Part shown: piece after piece, positions 59,201 through 64,000 of the stretch
Layout: each line of letters starts with the position of its first letter
How positions within the stretch are numbered: position 1 is the stretch's first letter
From: Blumeriella jaapii
Taxonomy: Eukaryota > Ascomycota > Leotiomycetes > Helotiales > Drepanopezizaceae
DNA length: 64,000 nt
Direction of reading: 5' to 3'
Assembly: GCA_009599575.1 (NCBI GenBank)
Contig: VWND01000083.1
Span: 1-64,000, forward strand
Translations under genes and position numbers: made by a program
Notes under the pieces: generated by a model
The model's input: only the letters and a program-made list of their open reading frames with translations
What the model was told of the DNA's origin: nothing
Databases searched by the model: none

Positions 59201-60140
59201 GCTTATAATATTATAAAACTGATGCAGTAATAAAAGCTAATATAAAAAAGTCGAAACTTTTCTGACATTTAAAAATGAAATTAAAAAAAACGTTAGCTTT
59301 GGTCAAATAAATCAAAAGCTTTGCAATTATACCGTAGTTTCGAATAAAACGTCGGTAAAAATTACAAAACCAAAAAAGCTTTGTATATTTTTTACAATAG
59401 TAAAAAGCTTTTAATAAGCGACCACGGAAATCTTTTTTAAGTTTATTTTTAGGTTTTTAATCGAAATAATAAAACCTAGATAACGGGTCCGAGTAACGTT
59501 AAATTCAAACTTCCGAATATCGGTTTGTAATTCAGCGTCAACGAGCTTTTAAAGCATTTTGCGAACGTATATAACGTGTTTTAAAAAGTCGGATAAATAA
59601 ATAAAAATGTTATTTAAATATGCAATGCAAAAATCGTTTAAATAATCGAAAAAAACGTCGTTTATATAATATTAATAAGTTGCGGATTTATTAATAAAGC
59701 CAAAAAGTAGCATTTTGCATTTATAAGCGCCGTAACGCGTACGAAACGTCGTTAATTTTTTATTAACGGAATTTATTCGAATTTTGTAAAAAGCTTAACG
59801 AATATCGAGCTTCGTAAAGATTCGCGCTTTCGAAAAACAAATAAAAGTTTTATCGATAAAAAAAAAGAAATAGCGATTTTTACGAATAACGTTATTAAAA
59901 GCTCGATAATCGATATAAAAACGTAATAAACCGTCGGATTTTTTAGCGAAAAGCATTAGAGCAGCGAAAAAAGCGATAAAAGATTCGATAAAACCTTTAT
60001 TAAAATTATTTTGCAAATAAGTTTTAATAATTTCGAATTCCGGAATCGATATTTTATATAAAAAAGTATATTTCAGCTTTTTCTTATTTATAATAAGCTC
60101 GATTTTATAATCGTAGGGCCGGTAAAAGGCTAGCTCGTTA
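59201..60140 (-). pseudogene. pol: B2 reverse transcriptase remnant
   Basis: The open stretch 59795-60160 covers the RT N-terminus: YRPYDYKIELIINKKKLKYT, then YLQNNFNKGFIESFIAFFAA, LMLFAKKSDGLLRFYIDYRA and FTKLDIR. The active-site box is YLNN (59609-59620) in place of YLDD, both Asp codons changed by G-to-A. Downstream motifs match fungal chromoviral RT. Inactive. Confidence 0.9.
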
Positions 60141-61250
60141 CTGGCGGCTTTAAAAAACACGTATTCGAGGTTTTTGTATTCCGAGGAAAAAAATTCGAAG
60201 AAAGGTTTATTCGAAGTTAGCTTTGCTAAGCTGGTTGAAAGGGTCGAAATCGATATTTTATTAATTTTAAAACGTTCGAAAAAACTATAAAATTAAATCT
60301 TAAAGGAAATATTATACGTAAGGTCGTTTAGTATTTTGTCAATCTTATACAAAAAGGTTGAAAACACTTCAATTGCTTTTTTTTTAAAAATCAGCTTAAA
60401 AACGTATGCAATAATTTGGCAGATGGAAATTAGATAAGCAGTAGATTAAAAGATTCGTTTTCGAATTGATCGTTTAAAAGATTTAAAAAATGGCTTGTTT
60501 AAATTATCGATTATATTAAGCTGAAAGGCTATCGCGGCGAAAGCTTTCCTTCGGTTTTTGATATAACTGTTTTTCGTAAAACGAAAAAGCTGTTTTAACG
60601 AAAAGAAAAAAAAAAAAAAAAAAATAAAAAAAAAAAATCGGCAGCTTGGGAAAATAATATAATTTCTTATATTATTTTATTGGCGTCGCTATCGAAATTA
60701 GCACCGCGAATAAAATTCGATTTTTTCGCGCTTCGCACAGCGTCGTAAGTCTGCCATAATTAATCAAAATTCTTGTTACGTTTCACAACGTCGTTTTAAT
60801 AGCGAGATTAAATCTTTCGGAAATGCAAATAAAAGACTTTAATACAACGAGCGTAAAAAGCTATAAAAAGGTAAAACTTTGGCCAATAAAGCTTGCGTTT
60901 ATTACAATCTAATAAAACTTGGTATTCGGCCAACCAAGCTTTTTTTAAAATCATACTATAATTTCCGAAGTTAATAATCAAGAAAAAAATAAACGATTGT
61001 ATTCGATTATTAATAATAAAATTAAAAAGCGTAAAATATATAATTAAATAGCTACGAGCCCTATTATATTCTTTTACAGGAAAAAAAGCCGGGAAAAATT
61101 AAATTAAAGATTTTAAAAAAAAAAAAAAAAATTTGATCAGCGCCGAATCGATCAATATATAACCGTTCGCTTTAAAATCGGCGAGCGCTTTCATTTTATA
61201 CGAAAAGCTATTTTTAATAAATATAACGAGAATTGTTAATAAATCGCCAT
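60141..61250 (-). pseudogene. pol: B2 protease and linker remnant
   Basis: The protease active-site region near 61139-61198 reads ALADFKANGYILIDSA, DSGA changed to DFKA. Downstream, RAWLAEYQVLLDC-type residues and KLYWP complete the protease. The linker, as in B1, contains SAKKSNFIRGANFDSDA with the m33 unit at 60679-60711 and then a basic, proline-containing stretch to RT. Confidence 0.75.
60679..60711. repeat. m33 mini-element (B2 PR-RT linker)
   Basis: 33 bp, ATTGGCGTCGCTATCG to AGCACCGCGAAT. Same site as in B1, so acquired before the two copies diverged. Confidence 0.82.
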
Positions 61251-62560
61251 CAAAAAGCTTTCGAACGTCAAAATAACGTATATCGCGTAATACGTCTAAA
61301 AAAAAGGCTTTGCTTAGGCCTAGGCGTTTTTTCGACTGACGGAAAAACTTTTAATTTCCTTATATATATTTTGAAAATCGTTTGGAAAAAAAATTTCGTT
61401 TTTACTATTATTATCGAAAAGCGAATCTTCGGCCGGTTCGACCTCGTTTATATTTACCAGTCTAAAAAAGCTTTTAAATGGAACCGAAGGTCGGCCCGTA
61501 AAAGGTTTTGCAAATTAGCCTTTCTGAATTTTTTAATATGAAATAAAAAACGAGCGTTGTCGTTGGTCCGATCGAAAAAAAAAAACGCCAAAAAGAGCGT
61601 TTTGGCGTAAAAAAAAAGAAAAAACAAAGGGCTGAGAAAAAGCTTGTAAAGCATTTAAACGACTCTCGTACGTACGATTTGACTCGTAATACGCTTTGGT
61701 TAAAAACTTACCATTTTAATAAATAGTAAACTTAATTAAAAAGCGATTCGCGTATAAAATTCGTTCAGCTAACTAATCTTATTTTTTTTATCGGACGGCG
61801 GTAAGCCAATTCTTAAAAGTCGTTGTACGCGCTTATTTCAAATACAGCTTTTTTCGTAAACGCTTTAGTATTTTATCGCAAAAAGCGTTTCGAAGCTGTT
61901 TATCGGTTCGTATTTAAACGTTCGCTGCGAAAATGAAAAATCGCAGATAAAAGCGCCAGAAGTCGTCGTGCGTATTTATTGCAAGTATTTTAAATTTGTT
62001 TTCCGCCTTCTGAACGTTTGAAAAATCGACCAAAAAATCGGCGATCTTTTTTATTAATTTTTCGGAAAATGTAAAATCGGAACGGTTCAAAATACGCGGG
62101 GTTAAAAACTCTTTTGCTACGCCTTCGGTTTAATCGAATATATAATTCTTGCGAAATCGATCGTTAACGAAATAGTCGTAATAAAATTCGAAATTGTCGA
62201 AAACTTTAATTTCCTAATGGCGTGTTTTATAATTTTTACTATTATTTAATTTAAACTTAAAGTTCGAAACGCGTTTTATGCGAGCTAATCGAAAATCAGC
62301 AGATAAATAGAAACTATAGCGTTCAAAAAGCGCGCTAAGATTTTGGCCGTTAAAAGAAAATTTAAAAAAAGTTCGCGAAAAGCGTAAAAGTTGATTTGCA
62401 GCGTTTGTTAATTAAAATGAAACGTTGCGAAAAAATAAAACAGCAGATTCGCGATTGGCAAAAGCACGTTCGATAAATTCTACCAAACGCTTTGATTAAA
62501 AGGTCTGTCGCAATCGTATAGCTTCCAAAAGTTGTCGTTTACGCTTTTGCGCTTTCTTCA
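61251..62560 (-). pseudogene. gag: B2 gag remnant
   Basis: Gag of family B on the minus strand. Readable pieces include LNRSDFTFSEKLIKKIADFL (near 62070), VDFSNVQKAENKFKILAINT, and DDFWRFYLRFFIFAANVQIR (near 61910), with capsid-like helical spacing. It is in the gag position between leader and protease. No zinc knuckle is recognised. The plus-strand open frame 61233-61541 is a shadow. Confidence 0.65.
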
Positions 62561-62919
62561 GTTGATTTTGCAAAAGTTTCAACTAAACGCTTTTAGCGCT
62601 AGGCTGAAAGATGGCAGGCGAAATGGTTAGCGCTCTGCCTTTTCTTTTGTTTTTTTCTTCGGAGAAAAAACTGTTTTTCAAAAGAAAAAGCTTTTGGGAA
62701 AAGCTGCTTTTTCGCTAATTAAAAAAAGGAAGGTTATGGTATAATAGCAGGAGCTGAAAAGCTTTGCTAAAGGAAAGATCGTTGAACAAAAGCCATTTTT
62801 CGCGAAATGCGGAAATAAGCTTTTTCACGACCGGTCGATCATTTTGGTATGACCCGTAAGGAATTCGAGGAAAAAGATAGTTTACGCCGTCGCCAGCGTA
62901 AAAAAAGAATTGTTAATAA
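62561..62919. other. B2 leader between 5' LTR and gag
   Basis: About 360 bp with higher GC and little RIP. Next to the LTR the coding strand reads attaacaattctttttttacgc; no standard tRNA complement is seen directly at the LTR border, so the priming mechanism is unclear. No ORF is supported. Confidence 0.45.
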
Positions 62920-63189
62920 TATAACGATTTAATTAATCGAAGGGCTAAAAGATCAGTCAACTAGTCGCTTTGTTTATATGATATAAAAAAACGAGCCTTT
63001 GATTCTGTAACAAAGATATTCATTTAAAATCAATAACTGCAAAAGGCAGAAGTTGCTAAAAAAAGAAAGTTTTATATATATGAATAGTTTCCATAGTTAA
63101 TAGAAAGACCCACCAGGAAACCAGGGAGCTTGCAGCTATACGTAGTTGCTGGGGTGATACGCGAGGTGGCAAAAAAGTGAATCGTCACA
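62920..63189 (-). repeat. B2 5' LTR (270 bp)
   Basis: Starts tataacgatttaattaatcg (RIP form of TGTGACGATC) and ends gaatcgtcaca. The target duplication cgtac follows. Confidence 0.94.
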
Positions 63190-63194
63190 CGTAC
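63190..63194. repeat. B2 target site duplication, right (cgtac)
   Basis: Exact repeat of 56774-56778. Confidence 0.93.
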
Positions 63195-63880
63195 CATCGT
63201 TTCCTTTGACGTTACTAATTTTATTAAAAATCGAAAATATTTTATTATTAAAGCGCGACGATTCTTTAATTTCTTTTATCGAAAAAATTATTAAAAAAAG
63301 CCACGCTTAAAGCGATTCGGAAAAACTTTCCATCGAAACTTTAATTTATTTAATTAATAAACGAATCCGCGAACAAAAAAAAAACGATAAACGTAAGAAA
63401 ATAAAAGAAATACAAGCTAAAATAAAGCAAAAAAAAACTAAAAAAAAAGTCTACGAAATAATTAAAAAACTCGAAAAAACCAAAAGACGCCGAAACGAAT
63501 TTCGAAAAAAAATTAAATAATTTTAACAAGAATTTAACGCTTTCGAAAATATCGAAAAAAAAGTTTTTATATTTTTTAATACCGTTCTAATTAAAAAAAG
63601 ACAGAAAATAACCTAAGCCGGCGATTATTATAAAATATTCTCGAAGCATTACGATAATAATATTTATTAAAAACGATCTAGCATTTTCTTTAAATATATT
63701 ATACTTTTTATAAAAAACACAGCGAATTCGAGCCGAAAAATATTAAAAATAAAAGACTTTTTAATATATCGAAAGAAAAATACTAAAAAAGCTTAATTTT
63801 TCATTCGGCGTGCAAAGCGAAGCTTCCGCTAAAATAAAAAAATAATATTTTGTACCGATTAAAAAAAAATTAACGCTTAT
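63195..63880 (+). pseudogene. D1 coding region, continued (charged coiled-coil-like protein)
   Basis: Continuing the frame from 56778: PSFPLTLLILLKIENILLLK, then RDDSLISFIEKIIKKSHA, a stop, SDSEKLSIETLIYLINKRIRE, then a long Lys/Glu/Arg-rich stretch (KKKVYEIIKKLEKTKRRRNE) with coiled-coil character, EFNAFENIEKKVFIFFNTVL, AGDYYKIFSKHYDNNIY and SSIFFKYIILFIKNTANSSR. Internal stops are TAA. No transposase, RT or integrase motif is recognised. It could be a gag, a transposon-associated ORF or a captured host gene. Confidence 0.5.
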
Positions 63881-64000
63881 GTTTTAGCTTTCGACGATAA
63901 AATAAAAAAAAAATAAACCGGATACGAACGACGTTTTACGAATATTCGAATTATATAAAACGATTTTAAAAAATGGATATTAAACTTTTTGATAAATGCG

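Larger units (their letters stand above)
56779..63189 (-). mobile_element. B2: complete family B chromovirus, 6.4 kb
   Basis: Complete Ty3/Gypsy element of 6,411 bp in reverse orientation, LTRs of 270 bp (56779-57048 and 62920-63189), 5-bp duplication cgtac. In reading order: 5' LTR, leader, gag, protease, linker with m33, RT, RNase H, integrase, chromodomain, G-rich polypurine tract, 3' LTR. All genes carry RIP stops. It is among the latest insertions, inside D1, which lies inside B1 of the same family. Confidence 0.95.
63190..64000 (+). mobile_element. D1: unidentified element, right segment
   Basis: D1 resumes after B2 and runs off the right window edge. The coding frame continues in the same phase as on the left side. 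Confidence 0.6.

Noticed and set aside
1..64000. Mitochondrial or organellar origin because of extreme AT content
   Set aside because: LTR retrotransposons with target duplications, CpG retention and absence of rRNA, tRNA or respiratory genes point to nuclear RIPed DNA.
63195..64000. D1 as a pogo/Tc1 transposase
   Set aside because: The charged repeat region only vaguely resembles the C-terminal part of such proteins; no CENP-B-type helix-turn-helix or DDE motif was found.

Overview
The window looks like an AT-isochore (repeat island) of a filamentous ascomycete nuclear genome. No intact host gene, tRNA or rRNA is visible, and almost every base belongs to a decayed LTR retrotransposon. Residual C and G sit largely in CpG, CpA is depleted, TpA is in excess, and in-frame stops fall where Gln (CAA/CAG) or Trp (TGG) codons are expected. 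That is the signature of repeat-induced point mutation (RIP), known from Pezizomycotina. The species is not identifiable.

Four element types are nested. Family A is a giant Ty3/Gypsy element of about 11.3 kb: 267-bp LTRs with TGTAAAA...TTTTACA ends, a leader with a small ORF, gag, pol in the order PR-RT-RH-IN, and an additional long coding region (ORF2) of unknown function. Six copies are seen (A0-A5). Family B is a 6.4-kb Ty3/Gypsy chromovirus with an integrase C-terminal chromodomain (B1, B2). C1 is an 8.2-kb Ty1/Copia element with 302-bp LTRs, a perfect 5-bp target duplication and 1.5 kb of extra sequence after pol. D1 is an unidentified element whose reading frame continues in phase across the B2 insertion.

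Layout: 1-3135 A1 (minus strand, runs off the left edge, inserted in A0); 3136-3709 A0; 3710-6763 and 26308-29013 A2; 6764-26307 A3 inside A2; 11567-19804 C1 inside A3; 29014-32382 and 54969-56190 B1 inside A2; 32383-54968 A4 inside B1; 39816-51095 A5 (plus strand) inside A4; 56191-56778 and 63190-64000 D1 inside B1; 56779-63189 B2 inside D1. Several junctions are confirmed by target duplications. Relative order of insertion: A0, then A1 and A2; A2, then A3 and B1; A3, then C1; B1, then A4 and D1; A4, then A5; D1, then B2.

The most unusual signal is a 33-bp palindromic mini-element, called m33 here, with about 11-bp terminal inverted repeats (ATTCGCGGTGC ... GCRACGCGAAT). It occurs at four sites in family A (PR-RT region, twice in integrase, once in ORF2) and at one site in family B (PR-RT linker), giving 17 copies in the window. 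Its length is a multiple of three, and it is read through in frame in both orientations. It resembles in concept the protein-coding palindromic elements of Rickettsia, and I know of no described fungal counterpart.

Domain boundaries inside RIP-decayed copies are estimates made by eye; LTR ends and target duplications are exact where stated.
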